This document shows, one piece after another, positions 10,107 to 20,017 of a DNA stretch of 64,000 nucleotides (the first letter of the stretch is position 1; every line of letters starts with the position of its first letter). Both the position numbers and the translations under genes were made by a program. A model generated the notes under the pieces. The model was not told the origin of the DNA and searched no databases. It was given only the letters and a program-made list of their open reading frames with translations. Source of the DNA: Lachancea dasiensis. Lineage: Eukaryota; Ascomycota; Saccharomycetes; Saccharomycetales; Saccharomycetaceae. Location: the NCBI GenBank assembly GCA_900074725.1, contig LT598456.1, positions 7,488-71,487 on the forward strand. Reading direction: 5' to 3'.

Positions 10107-10571
10107 TTAGGCTAATCTGGTTCATTAGTAGAATGCTTACTAAATTTGTTTTGTAAGTCGTTGATAGACATTGTAAGACGAGTAACTTGGATCTAGAGAG
10201 CTCTCTTTATCTCTCCGTGATGATTTTAGAGTGCTAGAGTTGATTCAGTTACCTGAAGGACAGTCTGGTTTTTATACAACTCTTGCTCGGTGACTCTGAA
10301 TAAAACTGTTATTAATTATCCGTTTTAGAATATTCTATTATCAATGGATTGCGGGTTGATTGCGGCTCAATTTCTTAACTTATCCATCGCCAATCCCATT
10401 GGACAACAGTTGTTCTCTTCGCTTTGTCTTTTTTTTGCTTGTAAGTCGATTTGTATGGCCCCCGCTGTGAAGTATCATTCTGTACTACTGTGTTACATAT
10501 TTACTGACGCTGATTATGCGATTAGACGCACATCACCATCAGTTCCCTAGTAACTCACATTATTCCCAACA
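10107..10571 (-). mobile_element. solo LTR, copy 2 (reverse orientation)
   Basis: Reverse-strand relative of copy 1. Its 5' end, TGTTGGGAATAAT on the minus strand, is at 10571, and the shared block around GATGGTGATGTGCGTCTAAT and the TATA box (about 10275 on this strand) are in the same relative places. No internal retrotransposon region and no clear target-site duplication are seen. Divergence from the other two copies by eye is substantial, so the insertions are old. Same orientation as copy 3, about 9.5 kb away. Confidence 0.8.
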
Positions 10572-11547
10572 CTACTTGTATGGCCTTCGCATTAATACAT
10601 CAATTGATTGAGAGATTGACAGTCCATGGAACCTACTGGCGAGCTTTACCTATTCCGTCGGTCTGCGATTGTCAATATCCAAGAACTGCTTATCCAATTC
10701 CCGTACAGCTCGAGAAAGACCTCGAGGCTTGCCGATCGGGGTGCCGGAGAAGAAAAAAATTGAGAAAAAGTTCTTGGCGGAAACTGGCAGCGAGATAAAG
10801 TGAGAAAAGAATAGGGTTTTTGATATCTTACCTATTCATGTCGGCTGGCGTAAGTGCGATACAAGAACTCAAAATGACAAGATCCCTATGCGCGGATGAG
10901 TATCTCTTCTCAGCTTATCATCTACATATTGCATTGCTACATTCCACAGGGAGAGGACCTACGCCTTTTTGACCTTTTGCAAAGCCTCGGACAGAGAAAC
11001 AGGATTCCGATTATTGCACCCCACTCTGATTTAAGTCTATTTTTATATGTTAACAAAGTTTTGCAATTAAAAGACCTGAAGCGCCACAGCAGAAGTTCAA
11101 AAAGGTGTGAAGGTTGCGTGAAGCAGCTCACTGCTTCACACCCCTGTCAGCTTTGATTGGAAGTCCGATTCGGTCCTTTCCAGTCGATGTGCTCTCAATT
11201 GTCGCTACGGGCTACTAATGTGCGATGGACACACTTTTTTTTATTAAAAAAACTTGGATTCTGAGGTGATAGGGTACTAATTAGGTTAATCGCTATCATT
11301 GCGCGTTTTTGCCGTAGACAAGAAGCGAAATTCACATCTAATCTGGCGCAAGAAGCTATCGATAAGTTGCCGACATGCTCAGTTTTGATTGATTTTGTTG
11401 GCAGCTATCTGCGATAAGCGCTTTCCGAGACAGTTATAAGTATCCCTCTAGTTCATCCTTCTTTATGCTCGTTGGAAAGTCAAGAATGCGGACAAGTGAA
11501 CTTTCATAGTAGATCTGCTTAGAGAATTCAGCTCAACAAACTCTCTA
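10572..11547. promoter_or_regulatory. upstream region of the NCS1 permease
   Basis: About 976 bases with no gene recognised. It contains an imperfect palindrome at 11104-11142 (listed separately). A TATA-like TTATAAGTAT lies near 11434, about 110 bases before the permease ATG. Confidence 0.5.
11104..11142. repeat. inverted repeat upstream of the NCS1 permease
   Basis: GTGAAGCAG (11118-11126) and CTGCTTCAC (11131-11139) form a perfect 9-base stem with a 4-base loop. The outer words GGTGTGAAG (11104-11112) and CTTCACACC (11134-11142) are also perfect complements, so two overlapping hairpins are possible. It lies about 400 bases before the permease ATG. It could be a dyad binding site for a zinc-cluster regulator or chance; no known site was matched. 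Confidence 0.55.
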
Positions 11548-13377
11548 ATGCAAACTGCTCCCAATATCCCAAAGGACGGTATTCCTGAAAACGTAATTGG
11601 GGTTACTTCAGTGTTGAGCAACACAGATTTGGAAATTGTTTGGGGAAACCATGAGTTAGAAAAGGACATTGAACCAACTTCGCGTTGGAAGCGAATTTTA
11701 AAGACTTTAGAGGTATCACATGGTACCAAGCCGATCTCTGTTCTTAGAAATCCGGACCTGGAACCGGTGTCAACGAAGGAGCGCACTTGGGGCTTTTTTT
11801 CCTTCTTCGCCTACTGGGGTCTCCCAAACTTTGCTGTGGCAACATACTCTACTGGCTCTGCTTTGTTGGCCTTAAACTTGAATATTCAACAGTCAATAGG
11901 AGCTTTGGTCATTGCCAATGTCTTAATAGCTACCGTCACTGTGTTGAACTCTAATCCAGGAATCAGATTTCACATTGGTTACACTCTAACCCAGCGTATG
12001 ATATTTGGCATTTATGGCTCATTCGTTGGTATTATGTTTCGTGTTGGTCTTTCTGTGGTTATATATGGCTACCAGTCGTGGCTTGGTGGTCTATGTGTCA
12101 ATATGATTTTTGATTCATTTTCTGGGAATTACCTGAATATGACAAACACTTTCCCAGAATCTGTACCAATGGCTAAAAAAGATCTTATCGGGTTTCTGTG
12201 TTTCCAATTGATTCAGATGCCATTTGCATTTGTGAGGCCCAGTCGCGTAAACACGCCCTCTATCGCAGCCTGCTTTATGACGATGTTCTCCATTATTGGG
12301 ATGCTCGCCTACCTAGTCCAAGCTAATGGAGGCCCCGGTCCTTTATACTATCAAAAGGTTGATTTATCGTCAGATCAAAGATCATGGATGTGGTTATTTG
12401 CCATCACGATCTGGTATAGTGGTGTGGCGCCGGCCGTTGCTAACCAATCAGATTACTCGCGTTTTGCCTCTGGAGAGACGTCGTGTTACTTGGGTTTGTT
12501 TCTTGGAACAGTTTTACCAGGAACATTTGTGTCTCTTGCTGGAATGCTGTGTGCATCAGCATGCAAAGAGTTGTATGGCACCGCCTTTTGGACCCCCACC
12601 GAAATAGTGGAGCAGTGGCTGACGACAGACTACTCCTCAAAAGCACGAGCTGCGGCCTTCTTTATTGGTATTAGTTTTACAGCTTCTCAAATGTTCCTAA
12701 ACTTGACTCAGAACGGATATGCTTGCGGAATGGACTTGGCTGGTATATTCCCTCGTTTCGTTGATATTACTCGGGGCACTCTATTTGTGCAACTAATTTC
12801 GTGGGTGGTTCAGCCATGGAAATTCTTCAATACATCTTCCTCATTTTTAACTGCAATGGGATCTTTTGGAATGTTTGTAACACCTATTGTGACTTTGAAT
12901 ATCATTGAGTTCTATTGGATTCGTAGGGGCAAAATTACACTTATAGACTTCTTTACGTTATCCAAAAAAGGTGCCTATTGGTATACTTTGGGAATTAATT
13001 GGAGATCAATGGTTTGTCTCGTCATCGGAGTAGCTTTGGGAATTCCTGGTCTCATTTATCAATGTTATCCGGAACTCGAAGCCAATGCGGCTATGGTAAA
13101 TTATTACTTTGGATACATGTTTTTCATTCCAATCGTGACGGGTGTTCCTTACCTTGTTCTTACCTACCTCTTCCCTGTGCACCATGAGAAATTACAAATG
13201 GTTGATCCGGTCGACTTTTACAATTGTTTTTCTGATAAAGAACTAGCAAACTTAGGAATGCAACCTGGAAACAACAGTAGTGAAGATCTCTACGAATACT
13301 TGGATGCAAAGCTACCTGATTCTCTCGCTGATGTGCCAGAGATTGTACAGGAGAAGAAAGCTGTCTCAGGGGCCTAA
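11548..13377 (+). CDS. NCS1 family permease, Thi7/Nrt1-like
   Basis: A 609-residue plasma-membrane permease with about twelve membrane segments. The entry to the first helix, VSTKERTWGFFSFFAYWGLPN, is of the NCS1 (nucleobase:cation symporter-1) Fur-type family. The region SWLGGLCVNMIF followed by NYLNMTNTFPES, and PWKFFNTSSSFLTAMGSFG later, look more like the yeast Thi7/Nrt1/YOR071C group (thiamine and nicotinamide riboside uptake) than like the uracil, allantoin or uridine permeases, which carry an FNINTW motif in helix 1. The substrate is therefore inferred as thiamine, nicotinamide riboside or a related heterocycle. The ATG at 11548 gives the 75-residue hydrophilic N-terminus usual in the family. 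The frame is intact, although most genes over the next 6 kb are broken. Confidence 0.85.
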   Translation: MQTAPNIPKDGIPENVIGVTSVLSNTDLEIVWGNHELEKDIEPTSRWKRILKTLEVSHGTKPISVLRNPDLEPVSTKERTWGFFSFFAYWGLPNFAVATYSTGSALLALNLNIQQSIGALVIANVLIATVTVLNSNPGIRFHIGYTLTQRMIFGIYGSFVGIMFRVGLSVVIYGYQSWLGGLCVNMIFDSFSGNYLNMTNTFPESVPMAKKDLIGFLCFQLIQMPFAFVRPSRVNTPSIAACFMTMFSIIGMLAYLVQANGGPGPLYYQKVDLSSDQRSWMWLFAITIWYSGVAPAVANQSDYSRFASGETSCYLGLFLGTVLPGTFVSLAGMLCASACKELYGTAFWTPTEIVEQWLTTDYSSKARAAAFFIGISFTASQMFLNLTQNGYACGMDLAGIFPRFVDITRGTLFVQLISWVVQPWKFFNTSSSFLTAMGSFGMFVTPIVTLNIIEFYWIRRGKITLIDFFTLSKKGAYWYTLGINWRSMVCLVIGVALGIPGLIYQCYPELEANAAMVNYYFGYMFFIPIVTGVPYLVLTYLFPVHHEKLQMVDPVDFYNCFSDKELANLGMQPGNNSSEDLYEYLDAKLPDSLADVPEIVQEKKAVSGA

Positions 13378-14300
13378 TATTTTGAGGAAACAGTGCCGCC
13401 TCTGTATCAGTTTGAAATGAGTCCGTTAATAATCTAAGCATTTACCAACCATTGATTCCAAACTCCAAGATTGTGTTAATCTTTTGTCTCTGCAAACAGC
13501 GGTTCCAATTGAGCCTATCAGACTAGTCCAACCCACCATTTTATGAAAATGTCTCACGCAAAGGTGAATTATAGTGGTATTTCCTTTCCCAATTTTATTT
13601 TACTGAGATAGTATTCGAAAGTGGCTTAATTGTAGTCAATTGTCAACTGATTGAAGGGTTGTGGAGTTTTACAAACGGACATTTTGCGACACCGTCCTGG
13701 TAGTTCCTTTGATCAAGCAAGCATGTGATAATCAGCAGATTGTAGATAACACGCATAGATAACAGAGATAGACAACGAATATACTTACAAATGATACGGC
13801 CTGCCTTATCTCGAGTATATATTTGATAGATCCATTTCATGCCAGACCAGTCTGAAAAAGCACACAAACGAGCTGGGTAAGAATACAGTTGATGTACTTG
13901 TTAATGTGGAGATGGTCAGCACGTTTAACAATCTACAGCTTCATGTGATCTGGTGCAAAGAGAGGGCGACCATGGAAACAAAGTCCTGGAATTGGAATGT
14001 ATACCAAAAACCTCGAGTAATATTCTTGCACTTAACAATGGACAAGGATCAGAGTCAAGTTCAATACAGGTTACAAAAGTGGACCTAACAAAATCCGCTT
14101 AAACTCACGGTAGCCCTGTGGATGTTTTCGCTATTTATTAACTTATCAGCACGTTAATCACTACCTAAAGGAAGAAGCCTTATCTCTATTGACCTCCCCT
14201 GGGCCATTCACTGGATGCTCTTAGCAGCTGAAAGTGCGATAGTCCCGGAAGGTATATAAATCACACGGACTAACGTTGAATCGACTGTGTTCCAAGCTAA
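13378..14300. other. non-coding region downstream of the NCS1 permease
   Basis: About 920 bases with only short frames lacking protein character. No RNA gene, repeat or site was recognised. Confidence 0.5.
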
Positions 14301-15675
14301 GATGCGGATAAGAAAGCATGGAACTTTAACCCAAGTCCCCCGACAGTCATCTTTTCGACAGAAAACATAGCCCCGTTGTATTATCTGCCACTTCCTTAGA
14401 GGGCAAATTTATTGAATTGAATCTAAAAGATGTTGATCAAGCGCTCTATTATGCTTTAGATACAAGAGGACTTGAAGTTGAGCCCCATGTGAGCGTAAGC
14501 TGGTCCGCAAAATTGACTGGTATATATTACCCATTATTGTAGCGTTGACGTCCTGTCAACTTATGGACAAGACATAATTTCCTGCGCCTCTATAATGGGC
14601 TCGACTACTGATTTGCAAATGACGAGTCAAGCTTATTCGTAGGTTGGCAGCTCGTTCTACTTTGGTTACCTGGCTTTTCGGTTTCCAGCAAATCTTCTAC
14701 TGCAAAGATTTCAATTTCAAAAACGCTTGGATGTGCCGTCATTATGGGGTATTATCCTGATGTGCCCTGCTGCATGCTATTCCTCTCCCCTTTCCTCGCC
14801 GGTCGAACGCTATTGGGGGTTTTTGAAAGGTTCATAAACTCTGCTTATATTTTGCTAACAGGTCAATGGTACAAGAAAAGTGAACAGTTTATGCGATCTT
14901 TCATTTGGTTTGGTTTCCAAGGTTTAGGCGTTGGCATAGTTTATGATCTTTTTGAAAACGATGCCTACCGTGTGGCTTCTTGAAGGCTCCTCTATATCAT
15001 GACCGAAACATCACAATAGCTTTGGGCATTATGTCAATCATTCAAATTCCTGACATACCAGTTAAAGCGTGGTTTTTGAGTGAGGACGAAAAGAAGTACT
15101 GTGTTGAAAGAATAAGAAACCACCAACAGGGCCGTGTTAATAAACATTTCGAAGTTAGTCAGATGCGTGAAACTTCAGGAACTTGAGGACTTACATTTTT
15201 TTTTTCATCTACGGCATGTCATGCTAATCCTAATGACGCTTTACCAACTTTGGTTGAACTCTGTTGCACAAAGACTTTGGATTTTCGACCTAACAGTCTC
15301 TCTTGATGAACATGCCCTGCGGTGCGATTGATATTGTATAACCATTTTGGTTGCATTTATAAGCATCAAGCTTTTTAATGGTGTCGACTGATAATCTGCT
15401 TCATCGTTAATTCGCTAGTTGTTGTGGCATGTGTTTGTTAAATTTCTCTGGGTACAAATGGTATAAATTAGCCGGCTACTTTACCTTTTGTGCTGCAACG
15501 GCTGTTATTTCGGGGGTTGTTTCTTGCATCTCATCCAACACCGCTGGTCACACAAAGAAGGTCACTTGCATACTCTTTTCTTGATTGGATATTGCTTCGG
15601 CAACATCATAGGCCCACAAAGTTTCCGGGCTACCCAAGCTCCAAACCGGCACAGTTGCTTTCTTAAAGATTGAAG
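14301..15675 (+). pseudogene. broken Dal5-type MFS transporter
   Basis: Translated in shifting + frames, this stretch follows the Dal5/allantoate permease family: an N-terminal LEGKFIELNLKDVDQALYYA, then KLVRKIDWYILPIIVALTS and SCQLMDK (helix 1, about 14500-14570), FYFGYLAF and FPANLLLQRFQFQKRL, GRTLLGVFERFINSAYILLTG with QWYKKSEQ (about 14805-14885), then IPDIPVKAWFLSEDEKKYCVERI on the central loop (about 15040-15110), and finally SSNTAGHTKK with GYCFGNIIGPQSFRATQAPN (about 15530-15650). Several frame changes, in-frame stops and internal losses show it is dead. The last helices are missing: at about 15660 the sequence passes straight into an oxidase relic. The intact gene at 5906-7414 belongs to the same family but is not a close copy. 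Confidence 0.88.
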
Positions 15676-16280
15676 ACGCTTCTGCTTGTGAAAAGTATAA
15701 TGAGAAAAACTTCCCTACGTGGACTTATGATATGAGAGAGAAAGGCATTGGAGGTCTCTATGGATTTCCCGTAAAAAACGGATAAATGAAAATTGGCTAT
15801 AGAGTACTAAAATGGATCAACCCAACGGATAAGGTTAATTAAAAGGTGAAGACAGCTTTCTCTGCAGAATCCGAAAAAAATGTGCCACTCTTTGGTTTTT
15901 AAATAATCAAGCAATTCATTTCAGAGCATATTCCAGAGGTACACAAGATTGACGGCACTAGTCTTTGTTGGTATTCCGATAGTGAGTATAATGACTTTCT
16001 CATCTCTTACTCGCCATCTTATGCTGAAAAGTCTCTCTTCACTATTGCTGGGGATTCGGGACATGAATTTATGATGTTTGGTAGTATAGGTGAGATTGTT
16101 GCCGATAATAATAATCTTGAATCAATCACCAGATCCATTTTTGAGAGACCTTTTTCGTGGACAAGGAAAAGAGAGGTCCTGAACCATATTAATAAGGGTC
16201 CTGGCGATCCTCCTGCATTATGCAACCAACTTATGGCTACTAGAGGCGACTGGACAATTAGAGGAATATCTAAGTTATGA
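15660..16280 (+). pseudogene. C-terminal relic of a fructosyl-amino-acid-oxidase-like flavoenzyme
   Basis: In + frames this reads KYNEKNFPTWTYDMREKGIGG followed by LYGFPVKNG and MKIGYRVLKWINPTD (about 15700-15830), then KIDGTSLCWYSDSEYNDFL and ISYSPSY (about 15950-16020), FTIAGDSGHEFMMFGSIGE (about 16040-16095), and a C-terminal RGDWTIRGISKL ending at a stop at 16280. This is the order seen in the C-terminal half of fungal FAD-dependent fructosyl amino acid oxidases and the related sarcosine/saccharopine oxidases, including the CWYSDS and SGHEF segments near the covalent flavin and substrate site. The N-terminal dinucleotide-binding half is absent and at least two frame breaks occur. It directly abuts the transporter relic, suggesting a deletion that fused two neighbouring genes. 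Confidence 0.78.
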
Positions 16281-16413
16281 TAACAGCTCTATATATAATA
16301 AAGGTATTGTCTTCTCCAGCACTAAGTTGTGCCTCCCAATGAGTGGTGAAACCAGTGAATGAAAAATCCTGTTTTTCCCACCCAACACATTTGTTATATA
16401 GTTTTACTTGATT

Positions 16414-17443
16414 TCATTCGTAAAGTACACTAGAGATAGGACGTTCTTTGGGGACTGTAATAAGTCCTTGACCCTCTTTCAACCGAAACTGGACCACCTT
16501 AAGTAAATTGTACACTACATTCAATGTTGGTGTTTTGACGTCAAGTTCCCTAGCAACTTTTAGCAGATTACCCAAAATTACTTCTAATTCAATTGGATTG
16601 CCTTTTTTTGACGTCGACGCGCATGGAAGGCTCAAACCAGTCTCCATCGTCGGAGTGAACAACCAAGTTTATAACGTCTGTAGGTAAATCCACACCATCT
16701 GCCTTTGCAACTGCTACAACCTCTCTCATTGCCGGGACTGAAACAGACTCTAGACCTCCCGCAAGATCTAGTCTGCCGGTATCGACTCCCGTAAGAGCGC
16801 AAACCGTATTCAGCGTAGCGTTGTAAACCAGCTTTCGGTACCTGTACCACTTTGCATCTGCAAAATAAGTGCAGTTATTATTCTCGTTTGAATAAAGAGA
16901 GATAAACTCACGAGTTTTAGCCTCCTGAATATTCTTTGATAGGTTGGGATTTTCGAAATAGCTTACCAAAGACTTGTCCTTCTGTGTTTGGTGAATAACT
17001 CCCCTGTCGTTATGCGATCCGATATGCGATACCCCTGAAATAATCACATTCCGTGGGTACTTGGCAATGAATGGACGGCCCAAATCAAATCCGTTTTGCA
17101 TCAGAACAATGGATGTTTTTTCGGGGGTAACCGCAGGGCTCACAAGCTCTTCCAGTTTAACGATGTCCGGGAGATTCTTTGTGGTCAATATGATGAAATC
17201 ATACTGTATCCCCTGAGCGACGGCTTTTTCTGCAGTAGGGAATATGTTCTGAGGTTTCCAGCCTTTAATGCTTCCATAATCGATAGATTGTATTTGGTAG
17301 CCAGCATCTTTCACTTTGTCGTAATCGCGTCTGACAACGATTGACAAATTGGATTTACCAACAAAATCGATACCGTAAGCAACAATAGTTCCCACCCCTC
17401 CGGCACCGATAAGAAGGACATTAGCTTTTGCACTGTCAGACAT
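16414..17443 (-). pseudogene. ketopantoate-reductase-like gene (ApbA/PanE family) with one frameshift
   Basis: The minus-strand frame starts at the ATG at 17443 with MSDSAKANVLLIGAGGVG, a Rossmann glycine loop for NADP, followed by LTTKNLPD and VLMQNGFD as in ApbA/PanE reductases, the KWYRYRKLVYNATLN active-site helix with its Lys, and a helical C-terminal domain. The frame stops at 16589, but the C-terminus continues without loss in the next frame (KKGNPIELEVILGNLLKVA) to a stop at 16414. The switch is at a run of seven A (minus strand, 16603-16609); six would restore one frame of 342 residues. S. cerevisiae YDL144C is a comparable protein. The break could be real, in which case the gene is newly dead, or a homopolymer sequencing error; apart from it the gene looks under normal constraint. 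Confidence 0.85.
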
Positions 17444-17877
17444 TTGGCTTGCAACTGCTGGAGAATGAAACGTAACCTTGATATAATTACGTAGTTTTTC
17501 CCAAAAGACTCAACGGTGATGAGCTAGCAATTAAATAGGTATTCTTTCTATCTTGGTTGACTTTCCCAATGAATCGTTTTGCACCTTAAGTTCGGGAGAT
17601 AAGAACTATCAACTATCAAGCTTATCGAGTGCTACTGATAACGCCTGAGAAAGTCGGAAAAATACGCCAGCCATCTTGAGGCGGAGATTTAAGATTGTCA
17701 AGACATCGAAGAACTAGTTTTACCGACCCAAAATAATGACATAATTTGGACTTTCATCAGGCTGTCTCCGCAGATCAAAAAAAAACAAAAGTAATGAGGG
17801 GTTATGTGGGTTTTTCGTCTTTATAATAATGCCGGTTGTTAATATCGTTTAAAGTCTCTAACTGGGTCAACCTTGCG
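17444..17877. other. intergenic region between two broken genes
   Basis: 434 bases, A/T-rich. It should hold the promoter of the ketopantoate-reductase-like gene and the former promoter of the MFS relic at 17878. No specific site was recognised. Confidence 0.5.
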
Positions 17878-19127
17878 ATGAGCGAGGTTGAAAATGATCC
17901 AAAGGACATAAGCAAGACCTGATAACAACTATATCTGGATCGGGCGTCAGTGAAGGAAGACAGTTTTCGGAACGACAAAATAAGAGAGTTGTTTGTCGGT
18001 GCTCAGCATCATGCTTCCTTGCGTTAACGGCTGGATTGGCTTTTTTTCCAGCAGCAGGTAAAATTGTAGAGCAATTTGCTTCAACTTGCTCCACTATCAA
18101 TGTCTCCAGCGCGGTTTACAATGTTTTCATGGCTCTTTCTTGCTTTGGGGCTCCTTTTAGCGACGCCTGCGGGCGCAAATCTGCCTTCTTGGTGTGCATA
18201 TATTCTTACGTCTATTCAACAGTTTTGGTAGGCCGTTCGCAGAACTTGGCCATGTTTGTTTACTTTTAAAAGCAACAACCGCTTTCTTTGGTAGCGCTTT
18301 TTTTACTATAGATGCTCAAATTCTTAGTGATATTTATCCTTCCGAGCGTAAAGTGAGTGCCATGAGATGGAACATGGAGACCAGATTAGGTCTTTTTCAA
18401 AACCTACTTTTGGAGCAAGTGTTGGCTCTTGATAAACACAATAACTCGGAGCCTGATTTGAAGGGCCGCCGAAAGAAAAAGAAATTGTCTTCGTACCGAT
18501 AAACGTTGCACATTCTATCCTTATAAAATCCTTCTCTGATGCTTGCTGATATTGCCCTATGAGTCTGATGTACAATATGTATTCATTACTGACACCGATC
18601 AGGCACGTCGTTGACCGCAGGTTTGATAAAACCTGGTGATTATATAGCGGACTCTTCTATCTGGCCCAGGAGCAAACTACTTTGCAGGTCCCTTTATTGG
18701 GGGGGTGGATTGTCCGATTACCAGGTGAAGCTCGTCTACGAATGACACTAGTTTTTTTGGCTTCGTGAAGCGTCAACCATTACATATGGGTGGTCCATTC
18801 AACCAAAAAAAGGTGGGTATGCCCTTTCAACTACCACCACATTTATCAACGGACTCTGCCAAGGAACGACTTTTTTCAGCTTATAATAGCTGTTCTATTG
18901 ACTCAATGGCCAGCAACATTGGTGGAGGTGCACTCCGCGGCAATTACATGATACGATTTTTTTCTTCTGCAGTAGGTTCGGGAACATGTGTTCGGACGGT
19001 TAATGCAAGTGGAATAGGATGGGCGTCAACTATATCGGCTGTTGTTTGGTTGATTGGTTTGAGCGCAATGGTAATGCTCATCATGCATGGGGAACAGTTG
19101 AGATCAATGAACTCAAAGGGACCCTAG
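17878..19127 (+). pseudogene. broken MFS transporter of drug:H+ antiporter type
   Basis: A likely former start is the ATG at 17878 (MSEVENDPKDISKT then a stop). Across changing + frames the sequence follows a 12- to 14-helix DHA1-type transporter: FFPAAGKIVEQFASTCSTIN and SSAVYNVFMALSCFGAPFSDA with CGRKSAFLVCIY (motif A region, about 18040-18215), QILSDIYPSERK near 18315, then after a scrambled middle AYNSCSIDSMASNIGGGALRG (about 18880-18940) and an ending SMVMLIMHGE-like helix (GLSAMVMLIMHGEQL, about 19055-19100) with a stop at 19127. Several frameshifts and stops are present. The polyamine/Qdr/Dtr-type subgroup is possible, but the substrate is unknown. Confidence 0.85.
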
Positions 19128-19587
19128 GGTCGCTATACTTGATAATTCGCCTATAGGAAAATAATCTCGAATGCGAAAAGTAAGGGATCGAAAGTTTCAA
19201 AGTCCGAGTGCTTAAAGCCACCGCCCAACTGTTTCTCTCGTTTTAAAGTGGTGTGTGTTAATGTTATAATCTGTTCACATTACATAAATTATTTGCTTAA
19301 TAGGACATCCTCGATTTTTTTTGTTGTTGACATGGGCTCAATCCGTGGGCCTTCCTGTAAAGCAATTTATTGAATTCCGTCAACTTCTCCTTATAATCAA
19401 AATGTTTTTGTCTAGTGTCAATTTTGCAAAGGGAGTCCGACATGGCTTTTCAAAAATGAGCGAGTAATCCTGATGTGGGCCAATTCCAATGGTATTTTCA
19501 AACTTTACTGAAGAGGGCTATGTTCTGCCTCAATTTCAGTACTCCCCTCGGTAGAGGACGTCTTTGATCCGACTAGTTCAAAAGTAT
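19128..19587. other. intergenic region before solo LTR copy 3
   Basis: 460 bases with no coding frame, RNA gene or repeat that I can recognise. Confidence 0.5.
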
Positions 19588-20017
19588 TGAAGCGAATCTG
19601 ATACATTAGTAGAAAGCGTACTAAATTTGTCTTGTAAGTCAGTCATAGTCATTGTACGATAAGTACATTGGATCTAGAGATTTTTATTTTTCTCTCGGTG
19701 ATTATTTTAGGCATTAGAGCTGGCTCAGTTACCTGAACAAACGCCTGGTATTTATACACTTCTCGCTCGGTGACTCTGGTCAACACATTTATTACTCACC
19801 CGTTCTACATCTGGGATTGCGGTTCAATGGCTTTTCAATTGCCAACCTCATTCGACACCAGTTGTTTTCTTGGACTTGTCGTAGATGTCAAGTCGATTTC
19901 TATGGCTCTCTTATGTACTATCATTCTGTACCACTGTGTCACATATTTCCTGACGCTGATTATGGGATTAGGCGCACATCACCATCAGTTTCTTAGTAAC
20001 TCCCATTATTCCCAACA
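19588..20017 (-). mobile_element. solo LTR, copy 3 (reverse orientation)
   Basis: Third member of the LTR family in this window. On the minus strand it starts TGTTGGGAATAAT at 20017, keeps the GATGGTGATGTGCG block and the TATA box (about 19750 on this strand), and ends with TACTAATG, GATTCGC and TTCA at 19588. No internal element region and no clear target-site duplication are seen. It is an old solo LTR, in the same orientation as copy 2 and opposite to copy 1. Confidence 0.8.

Noticed and set aside
10580-10798. 72-codon + strand frame with a basic end
   Set aside because: Begins just past the LTR end, with no conserved features; likely chance.
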